From: Craterostigma plantagineum
Lineage: Eukaryota; Streptophyta; Magnoliopsida; Lamiales; Linderniaceae
Reading direction: 5' to 3'
DNA: 64,000 nt
Assembly (NCBI GenBank): GCA_027422505.1
Contig: JAPQWV010001384.1
Location: 27,987 to 91,986 of the forward strand
This document shows positions 30,582 to 41,623 of this stretch, in pieces. Positions within the stretch are counted from its first letter, which is position 1. Every line of letters starts with the position of its first letter. Position numbers and translations under genes: made by a program. Below the pieces are notes generated by a model. The model was given only the letters and a program-made list of their open reading frames with translations, did not search any database and was not told where the DNA came from.

Positions 30582-32056
30582 TGATAAACTAAGTACTAGT
30601 ACTAAACATATCGACTCGATATTTAGCCTAAATAAAATACGCAGATGGTGTTACGGACTATCCTAACAGATTACTCCTAAATCAACGAGCGACTAAACGA
30701 ATACGCCTAAAACTGGTAAAAACCTTCAGATAATAGAGATGTGCTCGGGATTCGAATCCCGCTAGGTACTATCGGTTAAGACAATGAATTCTCGCTCCTA
30801 CGTGACTCTGACTAGATCACAGTAATTTCCTACCCGCTCACGAGTTTGCTGTAGCCCTAAACGCTCGCGGGGATCTAAGGTTCAGTAATTACTAAAGGCG
30901 AGGATCGAGTATTTGCTTTCGCCCTATACTCGAATCCTATTTTCTACGAATGGCCTAATCGTTGTTTAGCTGTCGCCCTAAACGATTTTCCACACGATCA
31001 CTTTAACACATAGACATATTAAAGCGACGAAACAATTTCATAGACAGATAAAAAGTCATAAACACGAGTCACGATTAAACATATGTCTTAATTACGAAAT
31101 ATCCTAGCGTTCATCTAATCCCAAACACATAGGGGATTTAGCTACGCATAATTGACAGGAAAACAACGAAAGAAATAAGAAACGAAGAAGAAGAATTCAT
31201 GATCTTGAATACTGATGATCTGAGATGGTGGCACGGATGAATCTTCGTTCTACGTTCAATTTGGCGTGATTGCGTCGTTGATCCGTCTCTCGCGCTTCTC
31301 CAATGGAATTCTGTGTTTCTGGCGTCTGTAATTCATCTCTATGAATTATGGTTGATATCTGGTGAGAATCCCCCTTTTCTGGATCGAAATCGGGCCTTTA
31401 TAGTGAAATTCGACACTGTCACAGCCTGGGACATGATAGGTCACGGCCGTGACACTCTCTGGGCACAAAATGATATCACTGTCGCGCGTCACGGCCTGGT
31501 GCAGTAGTGTCACGGCCGTGACACTCTCAATAGCTTTGCGGCAGTTTCGTATTTCTCTCAGATGGAGGGGTAAACGATGTCCGATTGACCTGAAATTTTA
31601 ACCATAGATAGAAGACTTGCCATTATTGATTCTGACCAAAGGGATTCTCAATCCGAGATCTAAATTGAGGGATATGAATTTTTTAGTCCGTTGCTACTTT
31701 TCAGGCGGGCTTCACGGCCGTGACTGTGCTCTGCATCACTTGGCTTCCTTTTCTGCCTCTTGTCACGGCCTGGTGCAATGTGTGTCACGGTCGTGACGGA
31801 GACCAGTGTCCTTTGGCTTCGGTTCTGTCCACTGTCACGGCCTGGTGCAAGGAGTGTCACGGCCGTGACACATGACTGATTTCTTCATACTTGCTCCGTT
31901 TTGCCTCATTTTCGCTCCTTTTCGCCCGAGAGCCGTCCTAACGTCCTTCAATATTGAAAGAAGTGTAAATATGACGAATAAATGTATAAAATGACGGCTA
32001 GAGCTCTATTTTAACCCAATTAAATACTACGATAAACGTAGTAAATACGTTTATCA
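30582..32056. mobile_element. LTR-like element (possible solo LTR) with TGATAAAC/GTTTATCA ends
   Basis: A block of about 1.48 kb that interrupts a repeat family and has perfect 8-base inverted ends, TGATAAAC at 30582 and GTTTATCA ending at 32056, beginning TG and ending CA. It has no long reading frame. The right half (31418-31873) carries five copies of a CACGGCCGTGAC or near-identical palindrome, most paired with GTCACGGCCTGGTGCA. Palindromes of this type are common in plant LTRs. Flanking bases at the two ends do not form an obvious target duplication, so solo-LTR status and the exact ends are uncertain. Confidence 0.4.
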
Positions 32057-32660
32057 TGTTATAAAGTGTATATGAACTGGTATCGGATGATCGTTTTGTA
32101 TTATTTCAGAATGCATAACTATGAAATTGTACTGGAAAAACAATGAAGTTGTACTGCTGAGCAATGAAGTGGTACTGCAGAACAATAAGTGTTACTGCAG
32201 AACAATGAAGTGATACTGAGAACAATGAAGTAGTGCTGCATAAAGCGGGTCCTTAAAACTATAGATTTACTGGGGCTGAATTGATACTTATGGGGCTGAA
32301 TTGTAAAAGCCCCTTTAATTTATGTGCTAATTAAGATTCAGGCCACAAAAGATGTTTTAATTTAGGTTTCATGTCCCAGAGAAATTTTTAGGGTTAAGGA
32401 CCCTATTTTTGTAAAATTTAGAGATAATGACCTAAAATTTACGAAGTGTTATACGGTGTACATGGACTGGTATTGGACTATAGTTTTGTGTTATTACAGA
32501 ACAATGAAGTGGTACTGTATAACGATGAAGTGGTACAGCACTACGATGAATTGGTACTGCAGAACCATGAAGTGGTACTGCAAGTTCATGAAGTGGTACT
32601 GAAAAACACTTAAGTGTATTGAGTCCTTAAAACACAAAATTTTCTAACGGGGCATGAAAC
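32057..32660. repeat. Two diverged blocks of 24-bp tandem repeats
   Basis: Block A (about 32057-32330) and block B (about 32447-32660) are similar to each other from GTTATA.GTGTA.ATG.ACTGGTAT through to CCTTAAAAC and a poly-C end. Each holds four to six units of about 24 bases based on GCAGAACAATGAAGTGGTACT. They look like internal repeats of one duplicated mobile element. The LTR-like element to the left is inserted at the start of block A. Confidence 0.65.
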
Positions 32661-32793
32661 CTTAATAAAACTTATGATGGGGTCGGAAATCAAATTGCCC
32701 CTTAATTTATCCAAAACCCATTTTGTCTGGATAAAGATCTCTTCTTTCCGGATACGTGTAAACGCTCATCGGCCCCGAAGAATATCGATAGTG

Positions 32794-33928
32794 ATGGAAG
32801 ACAGTAGCTCGGCACGAGATCCCCAAATCGAACGGCAAGGATTTATTTTCTCGATATGCGACGATGATCGCGGCGGGGGCGAGGAGGAATATGGATCGTC
32901 GTCCTCTTCTTCCACGTCGTCAATCGGAAAGAACAGCGACGAGAGCAACTCGAATGGTGGGAAAAGTGACAGCGAAGAGGAGATTCAGAGCGAGTTTAAA
33001 GCGGGACCATTGGATGGTTTAGAGGAATTGGAGGAGGCTTTGCCTGTGAAGTAAGTTGACTTTTCGTTTTTACCTGGGATATTGATTTGTATCGTTGCCT
33101 GGTTGAATATTGGGTTGAAGTTGTATGGGGTGTATTGATGTGCAGTTGGGTGTTCTCTGTTTGTGTATTTTTTGTAGTTATTTGATTTCTTAGTTTAGGG
33201 TTCTGATATACTGATGATTTGGGGACGATTCACGGGATTTTGTTAGTTCAATTCACATGTTAAGTGGAGTTTATTTAAGCTTCGGATTGAGTGGAATCAT
33301 GAGTGCAATTTCGCATTTCCTGTGATGATTCTGCTTGCAAGAATCCTAATTCCAGCAAAAGTGCTTCGATTGATTCCAATTTTGTGTCTTACCAATGCTG
33401 ATCTGTTCTTTTTTCAATAAAAACCCTTTCAGGAAAAGCATATCAAAGTTCTACAATGGAAAATCCAAATCATTTACCAGCCTGGCTGATGCTGTTACGT
33501 GCTCTTCTGCCAAGGAAATCACTAAACCGGAAAATCCCTACAGCAAGAAACGCAAAAACTTGATGGCTTTTAACAACTTATGGAGCAAGAGTACTAACAA
33601 CTTCTCAAAAATCCACAATGGTAGTTTATCAAAAAGAGCTTCAAATTCGAGAAGCATGGTGGCAATTGCTACGTCAGTGAACAGCTCTGAGAGCTGTAAC
33701 AGTGGTGAAATTTCTGACTCGAATCAATCAGAACTTGTTCCACACCTTCCTCCTTTACCTCCTCGAGCGAAATTAGGCGCACACAATGGGTTGCCCTCAC
33801 TTCCGCCTGCTGATAAGTTTTCTTCTTGGCGATGTTACTCTCTGTCTGATCTACAAGGTGCTGAATCCATGACTCCCAACAATAATGGATTCCTTCTTAA
33901 TAGAAGTGATAAAGAAGGGAATGTGTAA
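32794..33928 (+). CDS. OXS3-like (oxidative stress 3) protein
   Basis: Member of a plant family named after Arabidopsis OXIDATIVE STRESS 3, nuclear proteins linked to tolerance of heavy metals and oxidative stress; the biochemical role is not settled. Two exons, 32794-33050 and 33433-33928, join in frame to 250 residues. The diagnostic block is LPVKKSISKFYNGKSKSFTS, the conserved OXS3 motif, split by the intron after LPV and part of the Lys codon. The N-terminus is acidic and Ser-rich (SSSSSSTSS, then SDSEEEIQSEF); the C-terminal half has a basic KKRKNLMAF segment, a Pro-rich HLPPLPPRAK and a final low-complexity tail. The start at 32794 is preferred to an upstream in-frame ATG at 32674 because the upstream codons lie in repeat DNA. 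Confidence 0.8.
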
Positions 33929-34369
33929 GCCTTGCCTTTTTGTCTTGTGCACCCTGTGAATCACATGTGTACTTGTGTTCATGGAGGTCTAAGCTTTGTA
34001 CTATCATCTTGCCTTTTGCTGTTCCTTTGAGTGTTGTAAATATTTTTCCGGTACCTTGTGTTCTAGGGCCTTTCAGATTGTAATCAACGTACTACAAGGA
34101 GCTTTATCTGTCATATATCTGAATAACGTTCTTAGTTTTTCTGAGTGATTATCCATTGATCATGTCTTCTTTTTCCTTTTCATTTTTCTTGTTTAGTTTT
34201 CTCCTACATCTTCTTAGTAATTCACTAGGCAGGCTGATCTCTATCTTCTGAAAAATTTAGAGCATTTCCTAAAAGTGAAGAAATATATCCATCTATTTGT
34301 TCGGTGAAAATGTGGCAACTAAATAGGAACAGAGATTTCGTTTTCTGCATTATGTAAGCATTAAATCCA

Positions 34370-34372
<3 letters not shown>

Positions 34373-34414
<42 letters not shown>
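34373..34414. repeat. (TA)n microsatellite
   Basis: About 21 TA units in an uninterrupted run within intergenic DNA. Confidence 0.95.
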
Positions 34415-34415
<1 letters not shown>

Positions 34416-34429
34416 TAATGAATTGGAAG

Positions 34430-35060
34430 GTGTAGTGACTAGTGAGTAATAATATCGGCTTTACAGATTTGAAGTATTATGTTATTTCTGCTAGGATATG
34501 ATATGCCTGAGTGTCAAGTGATTGGATGGAATTGGAAAATTCATATTTCGTTTGATTTGAGTCATAAAGTGTTATAAAGTTGCTTTAGTTGCAAACAAAC
34601 CTGGTTTTTACCGTTGAAATCCGTTATGATGTTGGAAAGTGCTGGCCTAACAGATTTGAACTATTATGTTAATTCTGCGCAGATATGATAATCTTGAGTG
34701 ATACGTTTTACCATCGTATAAATTGTTAAGGGCTGTACGGAATTCGAACATTCTTAAGTAGTTGCAATGAGTTAATAAAGTGTTATTGAGACAGATAAGA
34801 GTTTAGTTGGCAACCTTATTCCATATGGCGGTTCTTACTGTTTAAGTCCGTTAATGATGTTGAAAGTACAGTGACTATCTGCATTGATATGATATTCCCG
34901 AGTGATTCCTTGTGCAATCGTATAAACTGTAAAGGATTTCTGCGGAATTGGAACATTCTTACGTGCAAATTGAGGTATGGTCTTATAAAATTGAAAACTT
35001 AACAAAACTTTCTTTGCGAAAACTTTTACCGTACATGGTGTTTCTTACTGGTTGAAGTAC
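34430..35060. repeat. Three diverged repeats of about 200 bp
   Basis: Recurring text includes GTTGAAAT/AAGTCCGTTA.TGATGTTG.AAAGT, GATATGATA....GAGTGAT and ATCGTATAAA.TGT.AAGG at about 34462-34520, 34612-34735 and 34850-34935, in the same order and orientation, with a further partial copy near 35050. Identity is modest, so unit limits are approximate. Confidence 0.5.
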
Positions 35061-36341
35061 GTTAACTGTTAAAATCTTACAACTGCTGATTTATTTGACA
35101 TATTGGCTTTAGTAAATTTTGGTTGCTACATTGTTAAGGGTCATGGCTGTACTATTATTGCTGTTATATTCTTAAATGATGATTGACGAGAAGGGAAATG
35201 TTTACCAGGTGCTGTTTCGCGCCTTTTTATTAGAGTGATGAGTTATGGAACTCCACCAGTGGCATGCCCATTAGGCTTATGTGCTTGAAGATGATGGTAT
35301 GCTACATATCAATTTGACATCGTGATGAGTCATTCCATTTATTGGTTAATTTGGAATAATATTCAATTCAATCGGTATTCACTGCATCATTTCATATGTT
35401 AATTAATTTCATTTTATTGTGCTGCATTATAAAATTGTGATATCATTATGGTCCTTTTAAGATAGTGTGAGTCAGGTGCAAGCAACTGATTACCTTTACA
35501 TAGTATTTTCTTCATTTTCCCCCAAAGGAATCAGATTGTGATGATCTTCCAGATGCATCACGAGAAAGGCGAAAGAAATGTACTTAAGGTGGGTATGGAA
35601 AAGCATGACTATATTTCTGAAATTTCTTTGAATTACGCTTATCTTGTTGTCTCTTGATTAATGGCCTTTTATAAGTAATTTAAAATGCTTTGTGGTATTT
35701 TTTTCCCTTTACTCTCAGTAGAAGGCAAGCTGTGGAAGGCAGATTACAGTAATCGTAATAATATGAGTAACATTTATTTTTTCCAGTCTTCCATTTTTGT
35801 CTCTCTCAGATTTTTTGGTGCTCTGTGTTGTACGGAAGCTATTAAAGAGGAGCTTCGGTTCTGAGAAATCCACTCACAAACAGAAGAACTTCAAGGTCTC
35901 TTTCTTCTCTCGCTTCATGTCCTGAATCATGGCCGTTGTTTATGCTTCAATTGATCAGCAAATAATATAAATTGCAAGTTTGTTAAATTTTTGCTTAGAA
36001 TAGAAACCGTTGTTTTTTTTTCTCTGGCTAAATCCTATCAGTTTTTTTATGAGTTCTCTTTCACGAAAAATCTTGGCAAACGTAACTGAATTTGCTTCCC
36101 GTGATTTAACGCTCGTTCCTTTTCTCCGTACAAGTATTCGTTAGATTTTGTTCGTTAACTGTCTTTCTCGTCGATTTCAATTCCCTTATTCCTTCTTTTC
36201 TTGCTGGCTTCTTGTCACTGATCAAAGAATCGACAATCTACGACGTTTCTTTCTCGCTTTTTTTTTTCCTTGCTTTCTCTATTTCTTATTGCAGTTACGA
36301 AAGTAACATCTGAACTTTCTCGTGTTTCAGAATCGAATCAA

Positions 36342-37220
36342 ATGGACCCCGAAATGTTCGCCATCCAATCATTCCTCAACGCCTTCGGCACATTCGACCG
36401 ATCCCTCTACCTCCTCCTCGCCAAGAACCCCCGCCGCGAACTCCTCGAATGCCTATACATCATCGCCCTATGGCTTTGGCTCGAGCGCGGAGGATTCTCC
36501 CGCCTTTTCCCGAACCTACGCCGCCTCCCCCCATTCCTCATCCACGAGCTCGCCGACGAGGCGCTGGCCTGCCTGAGCGCCCTCAACCCAGACTTTCCCT
36601 ACACCTCCGATGCTTTTGAGTTCCCCATGACCTCCATCCTCCTCGAAAGCGCCATATCGATCGAATTCTTCTCCCAAAATCGCCCCTCAGCCTTCACGGA
36701 GATAAGAGACTTTGTGAACGACGTCTGCCTACCCTCTGTTTCAGACATCAAAGTGGAAAGAAGTCGATCCCCTTCGATGGGCTGCTTAGTTGAGAGATTC
36801 TCTGACATGGGCATGGGAGGAAGGGACAGGTCGATTGCTCTGGGCAAAAGGCCGGCGAGCGGCGATGAGGTGGCGCGGGCAGCCGTCGATAGGACTCTGT
36901 TCGTCACCTTTGCCGATGGCTGCATGGTGAGCGAGGAAGAGGTACTGCGCTTTTTTGAGAAGGTGACTTTTGGGAGTTCGATAGAGTCTTTTTGCATCCG
37001 TTGTGTGGGGCCCTATGAAGGGGAGTTCTCTGGGCAGGCCCTTTATGCCAGGGTTATATTTTGTGAGGGGTTTGTTATTGATGCCGTGCTTCGAGGGATG
37101 CCGAGGGGGAAGTTTTTCGTCAGTGGGAAGCCTGTTTGGCTGAGGAGGTTTGTGCAGTGGGATGATAGGCGGGCGGATTGCCCGTGCCCGAGCGTTGATG
37201 CGTGTGTGTGTGGTCGCTGA
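36342..37220 (+). CDS. RRM-like plant protein, intronless coding region
   Basis: Single exon of 292 residues starting MDPEMFAIQSFLNAFGTFDR. The N-terminal half is helical and hydrophobic (LECLYIIALWLWLERGG, LADEALACLSALNP) and resembles plant proteins of unknown role that end in an RRM-like domain. The C-terminal part from about residue 185 starts DRTLFVTFADGCMVSEEEV and ends GKFFVSGKPVWLRRFV, matching the fold order of an RNA-recognition motif, though the aromatic RNP residues are not the canonical ones. RNA binding is therefore inferred, not shown. The final CPCPSVDACVCGR tail is Cys-rich. The start at 36342 is preferred to an in-frame ATG at 36270, which lies before the probable 5'-UTR intron acceptor. 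Confidence 0.75.
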   Translation: MDPEMFAIQSFLNAFGTFDRSLYLLLAKNPRRELLECLYIIALWLWLERGGFSRLFPNLRRLPPFLIHELADEALACLSALNPDFPYTSDAFEFPMTSILLESAISIEFFSQNRPSAFTEIRDFVNDVCLPSVSDIKVERSRSPSMGCLVERFSDMGMGGRDRSIALGKRPASGDEVARAAVDRTLFVTFADGCMVSEEEVLRFFEKVTFGSSIESFCIRCVGPYEGEFSGQALYARVIFCEGFVIDAVLRGMPRGKFFVSGKPVWLRRFVQWDDRRADCPCPSVDACVCGR

Positions 37221-37341
37221 GTGCATATCATCTCTAATGTTTTTTCATTACTGGGGAATATTTGTGTTCTTGCCCAGTTGGTAACATTGCTCCCAACTTG
37301 GTAGTTAGTGTAATAACGTGTATAACGATGATTGAGGCCAT

Positions 37342-37362
37342 TGTGTGTGTGTGTGTGTGTGT
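37342..37362. repeat. (TG)n microsatellite
   Basis: About ten TG units, roughly 105 bases upstream of the NLR pseudogene start. Confidence 0.9.
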
Positions 37363-37466
37363 CATTGAATATGTACGTTACGTGACGTCCACTATTTGCG
37401 GTTCAACGTCCACATTTTATCCACTGTGTAGGTATTGTATTGCTTGCTTCGTCGCGCCCACATACA

Positions 37467-40434
37467 ATGGCTGCGGCTTATGCAGCTTTGGCTTCCCTTA
37501 TGCATCTCATAAAGCAGATCAAGCATCATCCTTGTCCTCCTCCTCTATCAATAGACCAAGAACATGCCAAGTCCCTCGCTGATAAAATCAGATTCTTGCA
37601 AAGTTTTCTCGAAGACTTTCGATCTCATGGCCTAAGCCAAGAAGCCTTTGGAGGTTCGAATCGCAGACGCTGCCCATGCAGCGGAAGATGTGATTGAATC
37701 CCAGATCCTATTGTCTGTTGCTACTTCGGGATTGTTATCCACAGCGGAGAAGAATGAGACTTCAACCGACTTCTGTGAAGCTCTAAAGAGATCCATCCGA
37801 GAAATGGAGTTGGTCGCGAAAGACGTGGTGGAGGCCAAAGAGAAGAAGCCAAGAGTTGAAGACGACGATCAGCTTTATTTGCTTCCCCTCCTTGATTCTT
37901 CGCCCCACGGCGAGACTGAGAGCACAACCGCCATGGTGGGCTTCGACGAAATGTTGATTCAAATCATGGATCGTCTGACTCGAAACCAACAAAGGAGAGA
38001 GATCGTCCCAGTGGTAGGCATGGGCGGGTCGGGTAAGACCACGCTCGCTCGAAATATTTACGGAAAGTCGCTTATCGTGCAGCACTTCCATGCCCGTCGT
38101 GGGCACGATATCTCAAGACTTCGTCGTGCGACAAGTTCTCATCGAAATTCTTCTCCGACTGAAGAGCAGCACAAAGAGCAGGTGGGAGTTGAGTAAGGAG
38201 AGCGAAAATAACTTGGGTTTGCAGGTATACAAAACTCTGTCGGGCAGAAAGTATTTGATAGTGTTGGACGACGTGTGGAGCATCGAAGCATGGGATAAGT
38301 TGAGATTCTTCTTCCCGGATAACAACAACGGAAGTAGGATATTGATAACCACTAGGCTATCGAGATTAGCTCTTGGCTTGACGGGCACTCAAGCAGGGGT
38401 CGTTGGAATGGATCGCCTGGACGAGGACACAAGTTGGAGCCTACTTTGCAAGAAAGTGCTGCCAGACGGAAATAGATTCCCCATTGAGTTGGAGGGAATT
38501 GGAAAGAAGATCGCCCGAAATTGCCGAGGACTTCCTCTTTCGATCGTCACTGTAGGAGGGCTTTTGGCGAAGTCGGGCATGACGAGAGAGTACTGGGAGT
38601 ACGTAGAAAAAAACTTGAGCTCACTTGTGAACTCCGAGGATGACGAGCGTTGCTTGAGAATATTGTCTTTGAGTTATGTCAGCTTGCCCGTCCATCTAAA
38701 ACCGTGCTTTCTGTACACGGGACTTTTCCGCGAGGACGAGACGATTCGCGCCTCCTTCCTCATCAAACTATGGATTGCGGAGGGATTTCTCAAGCCAATC
38801 GGCGACAAAGACTTGGAAATGGTCGGAGAGGAGTACTTGAAGGATCTCGCCGAGAGGAATCTTGTTTCAGTTCGAAAGTCGGGATTAGAAAATAAAGTCA
38901 TTCGTCGTCCACGATCTGTTGCGGGACCTGTGCCAGAGAGAAGTGCGTAGGGACAAGTTTCTTTCCGTCGTGAGAGTTGATAATGGCAATAATGGATCAT
39001 CAACAGCGATCAACGACGTATCGCCATCCAAGTGGCGCGCTGAGCGGGCAAGCGTTCTTTTCCTCCCGTGCAACGGTAATCTCCGAGCCTCTTCGCTCTT
39101 GCGTAATTGACTCCGAGGAGTTATTAGGGTTTCCTTAAGATCGGCTCGTTTCTTGAGGATATTGGCAGCATTCAACCACTACTGCGACTTGAGCAATATC
39201 GTCCCACTGGTCAACTTGCGGTTCCTTTCCATAGCCGACGATTGCGCTGCGAAATTCAAAGATTTCTCCTCCCTTTGGCCGGCGAGTTGGAACCTACAAA
39301 CCCTAATGATCAATGGAAGTTTGGTAGAAACTGCACCGCTCGACATTTGGAAGATGCCTCAGCTTAGGCACGTGAAGACCAACACTATACATAATGCAAA
39401 TAGGCGCCACGATATAGGCGTCGGTTTCTGGGAAACCGATACCTATTTGACGGTCGATGGCATATAAGTAATAAACTTACAAGTTTTTAAACCAATAGTG
39501 TCGGTTCCAAGGAGATAACGACGACCCGTTTGTTTTTGCTTACTCTTAGCGTCGGTTAGTTGGACAAACGATGCTGTTGTCCACAATCAGGTCGGTTCTT
39601 TGCAATTCTGCGTCGGTTACAACCGGTGCCTATTCTCTTGATTATAAGCGCTCTGTGAGTTAGCGTCTGCCAACAACCGACGCTGATAATCGAAAACAAC
39701 CGACGCCGATTATATGTTTGTGCTAGTGCAACTATACATACCTATCAGATCCTACCGACGATGGAGGAGCGCGTCCGCGGTAATTTTGGTTAATCTTCAG
39801 GCCATGTCAACGATCGGAATCTTCAAGTGCAAGCGAAGAGGTCGTCACGAGAATTCCCAAGATCAAGAAATTGGGCATTCTTTACAACGAGAGGGAAGTT
39901 GAGGGAACGGCGCCGGAAGATTACTGTTTCCACAACCTCGGGCGTCTGTGTAGACTTGAATGTTTGACCATCGAGCTCTTCATGAGGAAAACCCGTTCGA
40001 ATTGGTTGGACGGCCTCGCACTTCCGTCCTCCCTTAAGAAGTTGAACCTGCACGGCGCCACGTGGGACGACGACACGATGGGCGCGACGATCGGTGCCCT
40101 GCCCCTTCTGAAAGTGCTCAGGCTGAAACTTTTTACCTTCGTAGGACGCGAGTGGAACCCAATGGAGGGGCAGTTCCGCAGCCTCGAGCACCTTCGGATT
40201 TTGGGGAACTATGCGTTGGAGGAGTTCCCATGTGGCCTCGGAGATATACCGGCGCTTGGGTTGGTTGAACTGCACCACGTGAGTGACTCCGCTGTAGTCT
40301 CAGCCAAGCGAATGATGGAGGAGCAGGCGGAGGAATTTGAGAACGACGTGCTTCGGGTTCAAGTTTTCAGTCGTAGCGAAGAGCAGAAGGAGGCAATGAT
40401 GAGCTTGGCGAGTAACAACTTTAAGATCTATTGA
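37467..40434 (+). pseudogene. CC-NLR disease-resistance gene (late-blight R1 type), broken
   Basis: Coiled-coil nucleotide-binding leucine-rich-repeat immune receptor relict. It starts MAAAYAALASLMHLIKQI, then a coiled-coil domain with AADAAHAAEDVIES-like text, the P-loop [11 protein letters not shown] near 38020, kinase-2 [10 protein letters not shown] near 38260, [14 protein letters not shown] near 38330, GLPL in [17 protein letters not shown] near 38525, [13 protein letters not shown] near 38705 and the MHD region [10 protein letters not shown] near 38910. LRR text continues to 40434, ending in SNNFKIY. The frame changes at about 37640, 38095, 38895, 39105-39150 and 39760-39840, and a 346-bp CACTA element splits the LRR region at 39383. 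With these breaks no functional protein can be read. Introns are not evident, as in most genes of this type. Confidence 0.85.
39383..39728. mobile_element. Non-autonomous CACTA (En/Spm-type) DNA transposon
   Basis: The element begins CACTATACATAATG and ends ATGTTTGTGCTAGTG, giving CACTA...TAGTG termini. It is flanked on both sides by CAA (39380-39382 and 39729-39731), the 3-bp target duplication expected for this superfamily. Inside are many copies of GTCGGTT in both orientations (for example GCGTCGGTTAGT, AACCGACGCTG, AACCGACGCCG), typical of subterminal transposase-binding repeats. At 346 bases it encodes nothing and would need a transposase supplied from elsewhere. It lies within the LRR region of the NLR pseudogene. 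Confidence 0.9.
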
Positions 40435-41623
40435 TTCGCGCCAATTATGAGCTTAAAAACTTCAAACGATCAAGCCCGGAGATGATAGGAAAGATGCTTG
40501 GACGATCGCAGCGATTCATTTTTCGGCTTGAAGAAAAATCTCGCGTCTCGGGTTGAACGAGGATCGGACCTGAGGGCTGAGATTCGAAGTTGAAGTCGCG
40601 GAAACGATTGTGTTAGTAAAAGTGGCGTGCGAGGTGCAACGACAAAAGCACGAGGTACAAGCATGTTAAAGTACAAAACAGAAATTACGTTCTATACATA
40701 CCAGACTCTTAAGAGTGGTGCCATAGTAGATATCTTTGAGAGCTCATAACTTTCGATTGCGTGAGAATTTGCGAGGGTTGTAACTAAAAAGCTGGTGAGT
40801 AGGTTCCAAAACTTGTAATCCCTTCTTTCGGATTCGAATAAAAAGCTTTGTTTGGTCTGCTATTTATAACCCAAAATATTTTCAGTTGTGTCTATTCATA
40901 AATAGACATAACTCTTTAAAAGGTGGTGTCGGTTTATTATGACATGCACACTTATTCGGGACATGCACACTTATTCGGCAATCCACACCCTTTCGAGTGA
41001 AAGGGTTTTCGGGTTCCGAAATAAAACGATTTTCGAGCGTGCATTCAGCACCTCCATGCTAAGGTAACTGAAAGTCCTATTCGTGTAATTCATTTTCTTT
41101 TTGTAAGTTTACGGCTATAACCAGCAGTCCTTTTACACTATACTAATTTAATGGACGTTCTTGTTGAACCAATAATACTTTCTTTGGCAGAAGCATTCAA
41201 TAAAAGGATAAAAAAAATGACCATACATGATAAATAAGGTGAATATACCACACTAGTTTTGGATATAGATAAGTTCTAGGATTTATTGAAATTATCAGGA
41301 CTACTTTTTCACAGAGACAATGTAACGGACAGGGAGCAAATTTCATTAAATAGGACTAAAATTAGTCTTACTCCAAGTTTATTAAGGCTGGAATCTGATT
41401 CATTTTATATATAAACCATATGTATATAATATATATGACCCCGTTATTTAGCAGAAGTTGCCATCAAAAGAGACAGATGAACACAGTTCAACGCACGAAT
41501 CGTCACTACAAAGAAGATAAAACCCTTAAACTTGAAATAAAACACAGCCGACCAAACAAACCAACGGAAAACACATCGAGCGAGAAAAAAAAAAACGCAA
41601 AACACAATCAACAAAAAAAAACC
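40435..41623. other. Intergenic DNA between the NLR pseudogene and germin gene
   Basis: Contains the NLR 3' flank and the germin 3' end. A 20-base direct repeat around GACATGCACACTTATTCGG is seen at about 40939-40979. No gene is supported. Confidence 0.5.

Larger units (their letters stand above)
33929..36341. other. Long intergenic region between OXS3-like and RRM-like genes
   Basis: No coding region is supported. It contains the OXS3-like 3' end, a long TA microsatellite, three diverged copies of a repeat of about 200 bases (34430-35060), and the leader of the RRM-like gene. A likely 5'-UTR intron of that gene runs from a donor in TTCAAGGTCTCT at about 35896 to the acceptor GTGTTTCAG ending at 36330, 12 bases before the start codon. 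Confidence 0.5.

Noticed and set aside
30748..30770. GGGATTCGAATCCCG, like a tRNA T-arm
   Set aside because: No anticodon arm, D-arm or acceptor stem can be placed around it; it lies inside the LTR-like element and is just a palindrome.
32110..32620. Regular 24-bp units that might suggest a CRISPR array
   Set aside because: The units are contiguous tandem repeats without unique spacers in a plant nuclear sequence.
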